NCBI RefSeq assembly: GCF_003469205.1
Contig: NZ_QSIN01000003.1
Span: 153,529 to 206,522, forward strand
DNA length: 52,994 nt
From: Collinsella sp. AM33-4BH
Lineage (GTDB): Bacteria; Actinomycetota; Coriobacteriia; Coriobacteriales; Coriobacteriaceae
Direction of reading: 5' to 3'
Shown: positions 17,518 to 26,336 of the stretch, one piece after another
Layout: every line of letters starts with the position of its first letter
Numbering within the stretch: position 1 is the stretch's first letter
Program-made: the position numbers and the translations under genes
Notes under the pieces: generated by a model
What the model saw: the letters and a program-made list of their open reading frames with translations, nothing else
Told to the model about the DNA's origin: nothing
Databases searched by the model: none

Positions 17518-18498
17518 TTACTCCCACTCGACCGTGCCAACGGGCTTCGGCGTGAGGTCGTAGCAAACGCGGCAAATACCGGGGACCTCGGCGGTCACGC
17601 GAGCGGTAATGCGCTTGAGCAGCGCCCAGTCGAGCTCAGGCACCTCGGCGGTCATGACGTCGACGGTGTTGATGCAGCGAATAATGCAGGGCCAGTCGTA
17701 GGCGCGCTTGCCCTCGCGCACACCGGTAGCGCGGAAATCGGGCACTACGGCAAAGTACTGCCAGATGGTCAGGCCGGCCTTGTCGATCTCTTCGCGCACG
17801 ATGGCATCGGCCTCGCGCAGCGCCTCGAGACGGTCACGGGTGATGGCGCCAAGGCAGCGGACGCCCAGGCCAGGACCGGGGAACGGCTGACGCTCAACCA
17901 TGTTCTCGGGCAGGCCGAGCTCGCGGCCCACGACGCGCACCTCGTCCTTGTACAGCAGCTTAACGGGCTCGCAGAGCTCAAATTGCAGATCCTCGGGCAG
18001 GCCGCCCACGTTGTGGTGAGCCTTCACGCCATCCTGGGACTCCAGGATGTCGGGATAGATGGTGCCCTGGGCGAGGAAGCTGACCTCGTCGCCCACCTTT
18101 CGGGCCTCTTCCTCGAACACGCGGATAAACTCGGCGCCGATAATCTTGCGCTTGGTCTCGGGCTCGTCGACGTCGACGAGCTTATCCAGGAAGCGATCAG
18201 TAGCGTCGACATAGACCAGGTTCGCATCCATCTGGTTCTTGAAGACGTCGACGACCTGTTCGCTCTCGCCCTTGCGCATCAGGCCGTGGTTCACGTGCAC
18301 GCAGATGAGCTGCTTGCCGATAGCTTTGATGAGCAGGGCCGCAACTACAGAACTGTCGACGCCGCCGGAAAGAGCCAGCAGGACCTTCTTGTCACCAATC
18401 TGCTCGCGGATTGCAGCAACCTGCTCATCGATGAACACCTGGGCAAGTTCGGGAGTGGTGATACGCACCATGTCGTCGGGGCGCTTGTTGGGATCCAT
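17518..18498 (-). CDS. guaA: GMP synthase, ATP-pyrophosphatase subunit without glutaminase domain
   Basis: The 326-residue protein is the synthetase part of GMP synthase, which aminates XMP to GMP. It shows the PP-loop motif ALSGGVDSS, the GMP synthase segments [10 protein letters not shown] and [16 protein letters not shown], and the conserved C-terminal end (KPVGTVEWE). The class-I glutamine amidotransferase domain that normally precedes it in the single-chain enzyme is absent, and the upstream DNA does not encode it. Either a separate glutaminase subunit is encoded elsewhere or free ammonia is used. ATG 18498 follows AAGGAGC. It is transcribed alone. Confidence 0.9.
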   Translation of the reverse strand: MDPNKRPDDMVRITTPELAQVFIDEQVAAIREQIGDKKVLLALSGGVDSSVVAALLIKAIGKQLICVHVNHGLMRKGESEQVVDVFKNQMDANLVYVDATDRFLDKLVDVDEPETKRKIIGAEFIRVFEEEARKVGDEVSFLAQGTIYPDILESQDGVKAHHNVGGLPEDLQFELCEPVKLLYKDEVRVVGRELGLPENMVERQPFPGPGLGVRCLGAITRDRLEALREADAIVREEIDKAGLTIWQYFAVVPDFRATGVREGKRAYDWPCIIRCINTVDVMTAEVPELDWALLKRITARVTAEVPGICRVCYDLTPKPVGTVEWE

Positions 18499-18795
18499 GC
18501 AAAGCTCCTTTTCGGTTCGATGGGAATGCGCTACACGTATGCAAACGCACCGTCATATGACCTCATTATATGCAGAGCGAGGTTCGTTTCCCATCGCTGC
18601 GACGGAGCTTTTTGTAGGGGTGGCAATTTTTCCTAATGTCGAGGTCAGCTAGGCTTCGGTAGTCACCTTGGGAGCATCGCCAATAGACTCTTCCTTTATA
18701 CGTTCGGCATAATCGTAGGCGATAACCACAAATTCCAGTCCCGATCAACAGGGGTACAATTGCTGCTAATGTTGCCAGCTGTTGGGAGATGGAAG

Positions 18796-19800
18796 ATGGA
18801 CTGCGATGGCTACCCGCGCATTCCCATGCCGTTGATGTGCACTGCCTTTGTGCCGGGGCAGATTGACGCTGCGGTTGCAGGCATTTCCGACCCCGATTCA
18901 CGCACCATCGCCACGGCAGAAGCGCTGTACTTTCGCGGACAGGCCACACTCGCCGCCGAGACAGCACGCCCCTATCTTGACGCCACCGACCCCGCGCTGC
19001 GCTATTCCGCATGCCTTATCTGCGGATATGCCAGTCTGTCGCTCAACCGTATCACCGATGCCCGTCGTTGCCTTGCGGGCATCCTCGATACGCCAACTGA
19101 CGAGGAATCGTCTGCCGTCCACGCCACGCATATCCTGTTCGCCTCCGCCGCGAGCGTCCTGTTGCACTTGCCTTCCCCGTATTCTGCCGAAGAGTTTTAT
19201 CCACTTGCGGCGCATCTGCCCGAAGGCCTGCGCCTGTTCGCCAGCTACGTGATGGCGCACGCGTTGTATCTGCGCGGCGAATACGGCCGCAGCCTGGGCA
19301 TGGCGGAAAACGCCCTGATTATGAAACAGGGAAGCTACCCCATCTCGGAGCTATTCCTGCACTTGTCGGCCTCGATGGCCTGTATGAGTCTCAAAGACGT
19401 CGACGCCGCAAAAGCGCACTTTGGCGCCGCTTGGGACATTGCACGCCCCGACGGCCTTATCGAGCTCATCGGCGAACACCATGGCCTTTTGCAGGGACTC
19501 ATCGAGGCATGCCTAAAATCGCAATACCCTGACGATTTCGCTCGCATCATCGAGATCACGTATCGATTCAGCTACGGCTGGCGGCGCATCCACAACCCCG
19601 ATTCGGGCGAGGACGTGGCCGACGATCTAACGACCACGGAGTTCACCATGGCCATGCTCGCCTGCCGTGGGTGGACCAACGCCGAAATCGCACGCCATAT
19701 GGGCGTGTCGCCGGGCACTGTTAAAAACCGCCTATCCGGCGTATATGCAAAGCTTGGCATCGGCACGCGCGCCGAGCTGGTCGCGCATATGCTGCGTTAG
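18796..19800 (+). CDS. LuxR-family transcriptional regulator
   Basis: The 334-residue protein has a long helical, TPR-like N-terminal region and a C-terminal LuxR/GerE DNA-binding domain (TTTEFTMAMLACRGWTNAEI, then MGVSPGTVKNRLSGVYAKLG). ATG 18796 is chosen since GGGAG lies nine bases upstream; a TTG at 18760 in the same frame has no such site. It lies 155 bases upstream of the giant surface protein gene on the same strand and probably controls it. The gap from the divergent guaA gene (18499-18795) must hold both promoters; I see no known operator there. Confidence 0.85.
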   Translation: MDCDGYPRIPMPLMCTAFVPGQIDAAVAGISDPDSRTIATAEALYFRGQATLAAETARPYLDATDPALRYSACLICGYASLSLNRITDARRCLAGILDTPTDEESSAVHATHILFASAASVLLHLPSPYSAEEFYPLAAHLPEGLRLFASYVMAHALYLRGEYGRSLGMAENALIMKQGSYPISELFLHLSASMACMSLKDVDAAKAHFGAAWDIARPDGLIELIGEHHGLLQGLIEACLKSQYPDDFARIIEITYRFSYGWRRIHNPDSGEDVADDLTTTEFTMAMLACRGWTNAEIARHMGVSPGTVKNRLSGVYAKLGIGTRAELVAHMLR

Positions 19801-19955
19801 CGACCGGGCTGCCAAGCGCATCGAACGCGTTCCGGAACCCGGCACTTCGCTCGCCTAAATTGGACATTTTGGCCCTTGAACGGCACTACCGCCACGGGGC
19901 GCCATCTCGCAAAATTGGATTATTTCCACCGATATTTGCGGGATGGGAGCCAAAA

Positions 19956-22900
19956 ATGCTTGATCGCCGTTCGTTACTTGTTGCCGGAGCGTCCTCGCTA
20001 GCGAGCATCATGTTGCCTCGCGTGCCGGGAAGCAAAAATGCCTTCCTGCTGCCGTTCGCGCCCACCGAAGCCTATGCCGACGAAAAAGACCCCTTCAGGG
20101 TGCTCGTTCTCTCGCGCACCATGTTTGGTGTGGTCGTGGTCGACGTCGCCAACAAGAATATGCCCGTCAAGGGAGCGCAGGTCACGCTCGCGTCGCGTTA
20201 TGCCGCGGGCAAGCAGCTCTCCGCCACGACCGACGATGAGGGCACGGCCATCTTTGAGGTCGCGCCGCTTTCGGAAGGCTACGTGGACGAGGCGACGCTT
20301 CTCGACGCGTACGACTTTAACGGCGGCATCTCCATTAGCATGGCGGGCTACCGTGATGTCGAGATTCCCCTTGCGCGTATCCAGGGCGGCACCGCCATAA
20401 CCGCGCCCACGCGTCCGCTTTCCGACGACGAGCCGTACTTCCGCCAGCTCACATTCGACGAATGGGACATCCAATACGCCGAAGCCACGTTCATGGCATT
20501 GCCGAAGAACGACACGACAAACGAACAGCCCGATACGCACGCCTTTACCGTGCAGGCACATCTGCCACAGGGTGGACAGGCAACGCTGCGCATCAACAAA
20601 GTGACGCCTGCCGCGGGCAGCTCATCCGAAACCGTCACGCAGATTGGCCAAGTCAAGGCCAGCGCATCGGGCGCGGATAACCTGGCGACGTTCATACTCG
20701 AAGACAAGTTCCTCGATGCAGCGTCGAGCCTTCTGGAAGAAGGATGCAAGCTGCGCTTTGTCCTCGAATATCAGGGTAAAACCTACACGCTCTCCTCCCC
20801 CATGGCCGTTGTCACTGCGCCAGCCGCAAAGGCGGAATCGGGCTCGACCACCATCATTCCCACCACCATGGACCAAGAGATCACTCCGTTTGATTTCCCC
20901 GCGGCGTTTCCCGGCATCGGCGGCAATAAGTTCACGTGCTGGATACCCACATTTCCGATCCTCTTCGATTTCTCGTTTGCTGGATACGTGCTGTTTGGCG
21001 GAGGATACAAACCAGCCAGCTATATGAACGATTCGGGCAACCCTGATCCGGAATACTGGAAGAAATCGCCGCGTGAGTCGGGCGCCAAGCAGGCAAGCCG
21101 CTACCTCGACGAAATGGAAGGGAAGTGGAATCAGTACAAGAGCATGAGTGCCGGTTCGGGCACCGATCCAAGAAACACCAAGCTCCTTCGCCACCATTGC
21201 ACGCTGCTGTTCACGATGGATATCGCCACACAGCTGTACGGCTCGCTCGCCTACGATTGGGCGGGCAAAACCTGGGGCAACAACAACGACCCCGCATACG
21301 GCAATATTAAGGCCCTCTTCCAGGTAAGAACCGACCTCAATTGGACTGAGCAGTTCACCTTGGGACCGGTGCCCTTTTTCCTAAACGTCAACCCCTGGGT
21401 GCTGGCGAAGCTGGCGCTCGCCGTGGGTGCCCATACGCACGGCAGCGGCGCAGCGTTTTTCAAGAACATTTCGCTCGACTATTCCAACACCTCGGGCTCA
21501 TTCACCATCCAGATCGGGCTTGCCGTCACCTTTGGCGCCGGCGTTGCAGGCGTCGCCTCGTCTGCCGTGCGCGGCGCCGCGTCCCTCACGTTGTGCATTG
21601 GGTACGAGAAGGCGGATGGACACCAGCTTCCGCGACTGCGCGTAGGTGCAGACGTCGATGTCGATGTGATACTCCAGTTCGTTATGTTCAAGTGGACCAC
21701 CAAGGCTTGGTCGGGATCGTGGCCCACACTCGCCGATTCGTGGAATATGTCGGTGAACAACGGCGACCAGTATGTACTCCAGCGCTCTGAGCTGGCCTTG
21801 GGTGGAGATACGCCTTATACGCTGAACGCCTGCTTCGGCTCGGGCGGCAACGCCGAGGCAGGTGGTGTGCCGCAGTTTATCGCGTCGGCCACCATCGTCA
21901 CCAACGCCGAGCTGCTCGCACGCGCCGAGGTTAAGGCCACTGCCGTAAACGCCGCGCCTGTCGTGCGCGATTGGGATCAAGCGGTCACGCGCATTGAGCT
22001 CGAGGCGGATGCAGAAAGCGACGACACGGGACAGATCGAGCATTTCGTCCATGCACTGATAGAGAACGACGAAAACGCCGCGCCAATGTATAAGTACACC
22101 TATATCGGGCAGGCGACGAACGCCGTTGCGGACCCCAACGCCAATTCTGCCGGCGTGTCGGAGGACGAGCGTGGCGGCATAAAACCCTCGAGCGACAACG
22201 TGCTGTTTTCCGGCGTGCTCAGCGAAGCCCACATGAAGCTGGCAATGATTGCCGGCGTAGAATGCCTGTTCCGTATCGCCTCGGTGTGCTACGGCGACAA
22301 TGGCCGCTCGCGCCTGGTGGTGCACACAAGGGCAAACGGCACGTGGTCCGCCCCCACGCCCGTGGACTTCCCCCTTGGGTTTGGCGAGGGCGACGTGGAG
22401 CGCGACGGCATATACGATTACGACTTCGACGTGGTGGAATATACGGACGGGAGGGGAAACCAGGACGCCTACGTGCTGCTGGTCTCGGGCGAGCGCCCCG
22501 ACGGCGACAACACCCTTTTCGATACGGCAAGCACAGCCGGCATACTGTCCGTCGTGCGCCTGCGCATAAGTAATGACGAGACCCGCGTGGTGTCGCATAC
22601 GTCATGGCGCAGCATCTCGCGCGGCCGCCTGCAAGAGGATGGCTACCATTGCCTGCAGTGCCCACGTATCACGGTGGGCAAGACGCTGGTCGACGGGCGC
22701 CTGTCGGGTGCCTACCTCCACCGCCGCGGAACCACCGCAGAAAAGGCGCTCGGCAGCGAGGCTGAGGTTGCGCTGGAGTGCTTTACCCTGTGGTCGGACG
22801 TTTCGGGCGACAGCCTGACGTTCCGCCAAGTTCTCCGCTTTCCGCAAGCACCGTCGAGTATCGAGCTGGGCGAGCCCGAGAATATCAACGGCAAAATGGT

Positions 22901-24323
22901 GGTGCCCGTTACGTACGAGACCGCAAACGGTTGCGGCTGCGCATCGTACGCCGTGATCGGCCAGTCTATCGCGGGCTGGGGCGTTATGCCGCCGGACGCC
23001 GCGGTGCCCCATGCGGTGCCATGGCCGCAGCACACGGGCTTTTTGGCCACCGTCAACGAACAACTGCAGCATATTACTTGGACGCGAGGCGCATCGGCAT
23101 TTGCAACGCAGCCCGTGGGTGCCGCAGGCTGTGGCCCGGCATCGTTTAGCGTAAGCAGCAACGGCAGGTGCGTGCTCTATGTAGAGAACACCGATGGCAA
23201 GGTGGGACAAACCTACGACGAAGAAGGCAACCCGGTAGCAGTGATGGGCAAGCACTTCCGCATCTTCGCCAGCACCTTGGCAGGCGATCTGTTCACGGAG
23301 CCGTTCGTGATGTGCGAGCTGGACCATCCCGTCGATCAGATAACGACATTTTTGACGTCGGGAGGCATGCTCTCCGCGCTCGCCACGCACATTGTGAGTG
23401 CCGAGCAGAGCAAGGCGGAGCTGCACGGCATCGAAGTGCCCTTGGTGGCGTGTGCCACTCCGACGGGCGCGGTCGCTACCTCGGGCGCGGTGGTACCCGG
23501 AGCAGCAGGCGAATCCTTCATGGTCACGGTGCGAAACGACGGCAACACCTTGCTGACCGCCGGCACGATCGATCTGTACCGAGAGGGCTCCAGTCAGCCG
23601 TTCTCCAGCGCATCCATCGGATTCGGAGTGAACGCACGCATGGCTTCGATCTACGATCCAGAGCTTGCCGAGGACGCTTCGGCCAACGACATGGCACACG
23701 TGAAGTACGCACTCGAGACGCTGGGCACACGTTTTGCAACGCACCCGCTGGTAGCCGACAACGGCAACGCCGTGCTGGCACCGGGTTGCACGGCACAGTT
23801 CCGCATGAGCTTCGCCATCCCCGAGAGTTGGAGCGACGAAGTGGGCAAACGCGTAACGCTGTATGCGAAGGCGCGTAATCTGGTGGCGCTCGATCCCGTA
23901 ACGCTCGAGGAAATTCGACCGGGCGCAAACTCGGCGCTGGGTGCCGTACTGCACGAGCTTCATGTGCCCGACGCGGCATGCGAACGCTCAGAAGTTCAGG
24001 TCGGTGTATGCGACAGCGCGGATACGACAGGACTTCACGACGCCCCGATGACAGCAGACGGCGATGGTGGCTCGAGTGGCGGCGGTACCGATGAGGACGG
24101 CGACTCCGGCGGAAGCAGCTCCGGCAGTGGCAAGGACCACGGCAATAACATGCGCTCCGGAAAAGCGGGCACGCTTGCGGGCACGGGCGATGCCAACGCT
24201 CCCCTTACGGCAGCCGCCGCAGCACTCGCCGCGGCAGGCGCCGGCCTCGTCGCCTACAGCGCCCGCCGCACGACGCTCGAAACCAACACCGCCAATGAGG
24301 TCAATTCTGATAAGCGTCGCTAG
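19956..24323 (+). CDS. Large wall-anchored surface protein with LAGTG sorting signal
   Basis: This 1455-residue protein starts with a twin-arginine-like signal (MLDRRSLLVAGASSLASIML) and ends with a Gly/Ser/Asp-rich linker, LAGTG at about residue 1407-1411, a hydrophobic alanine-rich helix and a basic tail. LAxTG is the form recognised by class E sortases of actinobacteria, so the protein is probably wall-linked. The front (about 60-160) resembles a carboxypeptidase-regulatory or Ig-like domain (KGAQVTLASRY..TDDEGTAIFEV). The rest is beta-rich and not recognised; no enzyme motif was seen. ATG 19956 was chosen over an upstream start because GGGAG precedes it. The neighbour upstream is a LuxR regulator. 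Confidence 0.82.
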   Translation: MLDRRSLLVAGASSLASIMLPRVPGSKNAFLLPFAPTEAYADEKDPFRVLVLSRTMFGVVVVDVANKNMPVKGAQVTLASRYAAGKQLSATTDDEGTAIFEVAPLSEGYVDEATLLDAYDFNGGISISMAGYRDVEIPLARIQGGTAITAPTRPLSDDEPYFRQLTFDEWDIQYAEATFMALPKNDTTNEQPDTHAFTVQAHLPQGGQATLRINKVTPAAGSSSETVTQIGQVKASASGADNLATFILEDKFLDAASSLLEEGCKLRFVLEYQGKTYTLSSPMAVVTAPAAKAESGSTTIIPTTMDQEITPFDFPAAFPGIGGNKFTCWIPTFPILFDFSFAGYVLFGGGYKPASYMNDSGNPDPEYWKKSPRESGAKQASRYLDEMEGKWNQYKSMSAGSGTDPRNTKLLRHHCTLLFTMDIATQLYGSLAYDWAGKTWGNNNDPAYGNIKALFQVRTDLNWTEQFTLGPVPFFLNVNPWVLAKLALAVGAHTHGSGAAFFKNISLDYSNTSGSFTIQIGLAVTFGAGVAGVASSAVRGAASLTLCIGYEKADGHQLPRLRVGADVDVDVILQFVMFKWTTKAWSGSWPTLADSWNMSVNNGDQYVLQRSELALGGDTPYTLNACFGSGGNAEAGGVPQFIASATIVTNAELLARAEVKATAVNAAPVVRDWDQAVTRIELEADAESDDTGQIEHFVHALIENDENAAPMYKYTYIGQATNAVADPNANSAGVSEDERGGIKPSSDNVLFSGVLSEAHMKLAMIAGVECLFRIASVCYGDNGRSRLVVHTRANGTWSAPTPVDFPLGFGEGDVERDGIYDYDFDVVEYTDGRGNQDAYVLLVSGERPDGDNTLFDTASTAGILSVVRLRISNDETRVVSHTSWRSISRGRLQEDGYHCLQCPRITVGKTLVDGRLSGAYLHRRGTTAEKALGSEAEVALECFTLWSDVSGDSLTFRQVLRFPQAPSSIELGEPENINGKMVVPVTYETANGCGCASYAVIGQSIAGWGVMPPDAAVPHAVPWPQHTGFLATVNEQLQHITWTRGASAFATQPVGAAGCGPASFSVSSNGRCVLYVENTDGKVGQTYDEEGNPVAVMGKHFRIFASTLAGDLFTEPFVMCELDHPVDQITTFLTSGGMLSALATHIVSAEQSKAELHGIEVPLVACATPTGAVATSGAVVPGAAGESFMVTVRNDGNTLLTAGTIDLYREGSSQPFSSASIGFGVNARMASIYDPELAEDASANDMAHVKYALETLGTRFATHPLVADNGNAVLAPGCTAQFRMSFAIPESWSDEVGKRVTLYAKARNLVALDPVTLEEIRPGANSALGAVLHELHVPDAACERSEVQVGVCDSADTTGLHDAPMTADGDGGSSGGGTDEDGDSGGSSSGSGKDHGNNMRSGKAGTLAGTGDANAPLTAAAAALAAAGAGLVAYSARRTTLETNTANEVNSDKRR

Positions 24324-24372
24324 CTTCTAGTTACTTTTGTGAGAGACGCCGACCCGGCTCATCGAATATCAA

Positions 24373-24408
24373 AATGGGCTGGTTCTGGATACCCAGAGCC
24401 GGCCCATT
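24373..24408. terminator. Stem-loop between convergent genes
   Basis: A 15-bp stem with G-U pairs (AATGGGCTGGTTCTG / CAGAGCCGGCCCATT) lies between the surface protein gene and a convergent small gene. No strong T-run, so termination is inferred. Confidence 0.6.
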
Positions 24409-24413
24409 ACGCA

Positions 24414-24662
24414 TTAAATGTCGTCTGAGGAGTCGAGTTCAGCCTCGAGCTTGGCGCGGCGTCTTTTCGCCGTGAAAAACGTTACGCACAGGACGGCAAA
24501 CGTGGCCGCGAAAATCGTCGCTCCGCAGAACACGCCCGTGGCCAGGTTCGCCAACCAAAAGACGCTTTCGAGCGGTACGATCTGCGCCTCAGCGACACAG
24601 CGCATTGCGGCAATAACAAGCGCGAACGCGGCGCTTATGGAAACCATGTTCGCCATCGCCAT
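24414..24662 (-). CDS. Small membrane protein, unknown
   Basis: An 82-residue protein with two hydrophobic segments (SISAAFALVIAAM and TGVFCGATIFAATFAVLCVTFF), then a basic KRRRAK cluster and an acidic tail, which fits a two-helix membrane protein. No family is recognised. The ribosome site before ATG 24662 is weak, and ATG 24656 is an equally possible start. An overlapping frame on the other strand looks less protein-like. Confidence 0.5.
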   Translation of the reverse strand: MAMANMVSISAAFALVIAAMRCVAEAQIVPLESVFWLANLATGVFCGATIFAATFAVLCVTFFTAKRRRAKLEAELDSSDDI

Positions 24663-24695
24663 GTGGACATAACAATTTCGATTCGCTATTCAAAC

Positions 24696-24785
24696 TTACT
24701 CGGACAGAACCGACTCGGTTTTGTCCGAGTAAACTCGAGCATAAACTTGTTCATGCGATACAATTAACTCGGACAAAACCGAGTC
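24696..24785. promoter_or_regulatory. Operator-like repeats at the DUF234 ATPase promoter
   Basis: The 18-nt unit ACTCGGACAAAACCGAGT (ACTCGG / CCGAGT half-sites six bases apart) occurs three times: 24698-24715 (two mismatches), 24713-24730 on the minus strand and 24768-24785. Copies 1 and 2 form a 37-nt inverted repeat. A TACAAT -10 box at 24759-24764 lies between copies 2 and 3, so a bound protein would block transcription. Confidence 0.75.
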
Positions 24786-24801
24786 GGAAGGAACCGAGTA
24801 A

Positions 24802-26184
24802 GTGGAATTCATTGGCAGGGAGCTTGAACTCGCCCGTATTAAGAAAACACTCAATGCGCCCGAGCAGCGCAATGTTCTCATTTACGGAAGGCGTCGCGTC
24901 GGCAAAAGTGAGCTCATCAAGCAGGCGCTAACCGATTTATCGGACGTCGCAACGATCTATTACGAGTGCCGCCAAACCTCCGAGGCAGACAACCTCGAGA
25001 GTCTGTCCGCCCTTGCTGCTGAAGCGCTAAGCTTTCCTCCGCTCGCCTTCACGGGCATCCGCGAGCTCATCGAATTTCTGTTTGCCCAAGCCAAAGACAA
25101 GAACATTACCCTCGTTCTCGACGGATACCCCTACTTGAGAGATGCGGTTAAAGGCTTAGACAGCATTCTCCAGACCTCAATCGACGCTCACAGGGAAGAC
25201 TCACGTTTAAACATTGTCCTGTGCGGCTCCTATGTTGAGATTATGAAATCTCTCATCGAGCATGAAAGCCCCCTCTACGGGCGAATTGATCTCGCGCTTG
25301 AGCTTAAGCCCATGGATTACTTTGACGCTGCAAAGTTCTATCCCGCGTTCTCACCCGAGGACAAGGTGCGGCTCTATAGCGTTTTTGGCGGCATCCCCTT
25401 TTACAATCGCCTCATCGATCAGTCCCAAAGCGTACGCGACAATATCATCGAGCTCGTCACAGAACCTGGCGCCCGCTTAGAAAGCGAAGTACCGTCCTAT
25501 CTCAACGCCGAGATCTCGAAGATGACCAACGCCAACGAAGTTTTCGGGGCTCTCGCACAAGGTTACTCCCGTTGGGGGGACGTGCTGGCACAGTCGCACG
25601 TCTCGAGCGGTCCGGCCATGGCAGACGTACTCGACAAGCTCATGTCACTCGAAATCGTCCAAAAGCGTGCACCCATCAACGACCCTACGAATAAGCGCAA
25701 GTCTGGCTACTTTGTGGTGGACCCACTTTCGCTCTTTTACTATCGCTACGTCTTCCGCAATGCTTCTGCGCGTCAGCTGCTCGACCCGGAAGTCTTCTAT
25801 GATCGTCACGTCTCCCAAGACTTCGAGGAAAACTACACTCCACATATGTTCGAGGAGATCTGCCGTCAATACCTCGTACGGCAAAACAGGACTGGCAAGA
25901 TCGAACCGGCTTTCGATGCCATAGGCAAGTACTGGTACGACGATCCCGCAAACAAAACGAGCGGCGAATTCGATGTGGTAACGCAAGACCCCGAGGGCTA
26001 CGCATTCTACGAAGCAAAGTTCCGCAAATCCCCCGTCACGCAAAAAATGGTCGACGAGGAAATCACCCAAGTCGAGGCAACGGGGCTCAAATGCCATCGC
26101 TACGGATTCTTCTCCCGTTCGGGCTTCGAAGCTGACGAAAGCGATCGAACCGTCTTCATCGACCTGCCGCAGATGTTTGAATAG
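24802..26184 (+). CDS. ATPase_2/DUF234 family P-loop ATPase
   Basis: The 460-residue protein has an N-terminal P-loop ATPase domain with Walker A GRRRVGKS (29-36) and a C-terminal DUF234 domain carrying a PD-(D/E)XK-like pattern, FDVV....YEAKF (about residues 390-405). Families of this type are widespread and poorly understood. The Walker B segment, usually DE-Y/F-PYL, reads LDGYPYL (Asp107, Gly108), so the catalytic Glu is missing. The start is GTG 24802 with GGAAGG upstream; operator-like repeats lie just before it. The downstream parE-like gene has a 150-base gap, so it is likely a separate unit. Confidence 0.85.
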   Translation: MEFIGRELELARIKKTLNAPEQRNVLIYGRRRVGKSELIKQALTDLSDVATIYYECRQTSEADNLESLSALAAEALSFPPLAFTGIRELIEFLFAQAKDKNITLVLDGYPYLRDAVKGLDSILQTSIDAHREDSRLNIVLCGSYVEIMKSLIEHESPLYGRIDLALELKPMDYFDAAKFYPAFSPEDKVRLYSVFGGIPFYNRLIDQSQSVRDNIIELVTEPGARLESEVPSYLNAEISKMTNANEVFGALAQGYSRWGDVLAQSHVSSGPAMADVLDKLMSLEIVQKRAPINDPTNKRKSGYFVVDPLSLFYYRYVFRNASARQLLDPEVFYDRHVSQDFEENYTPHMFEEICRQYLVRQNRTGKIEPAFDAIGKYWYDDPANKTSGEFDVVTQDPEGYAFYEAKFRKSPVTQKMVDEEITQVEATGLKCHRYGFFSRSGFEADESDRTVFIDLPQMFE

Positions 26185-26336
26185 GACAGACCCCACCCGC
26201 ATCCCAAGCATCCATTATCTAATCGAACTATTGTTCGATGGAATTCGTGTTGGTTGGAATCGCCCAAGGCCTGGGCTATGCTACCTTGACTATCTATATG
26301 ACTAAAACGCAGAAAAGGAGCACCGAGAGAGCGAGT

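Noticed and set aside
22602..23963. 453-codon and 366-codon antisense frames within the surface protein gene
   Set aside because: They lie over an intact coding frame with a signal peptide and sorting motif, and show no domain of their own.
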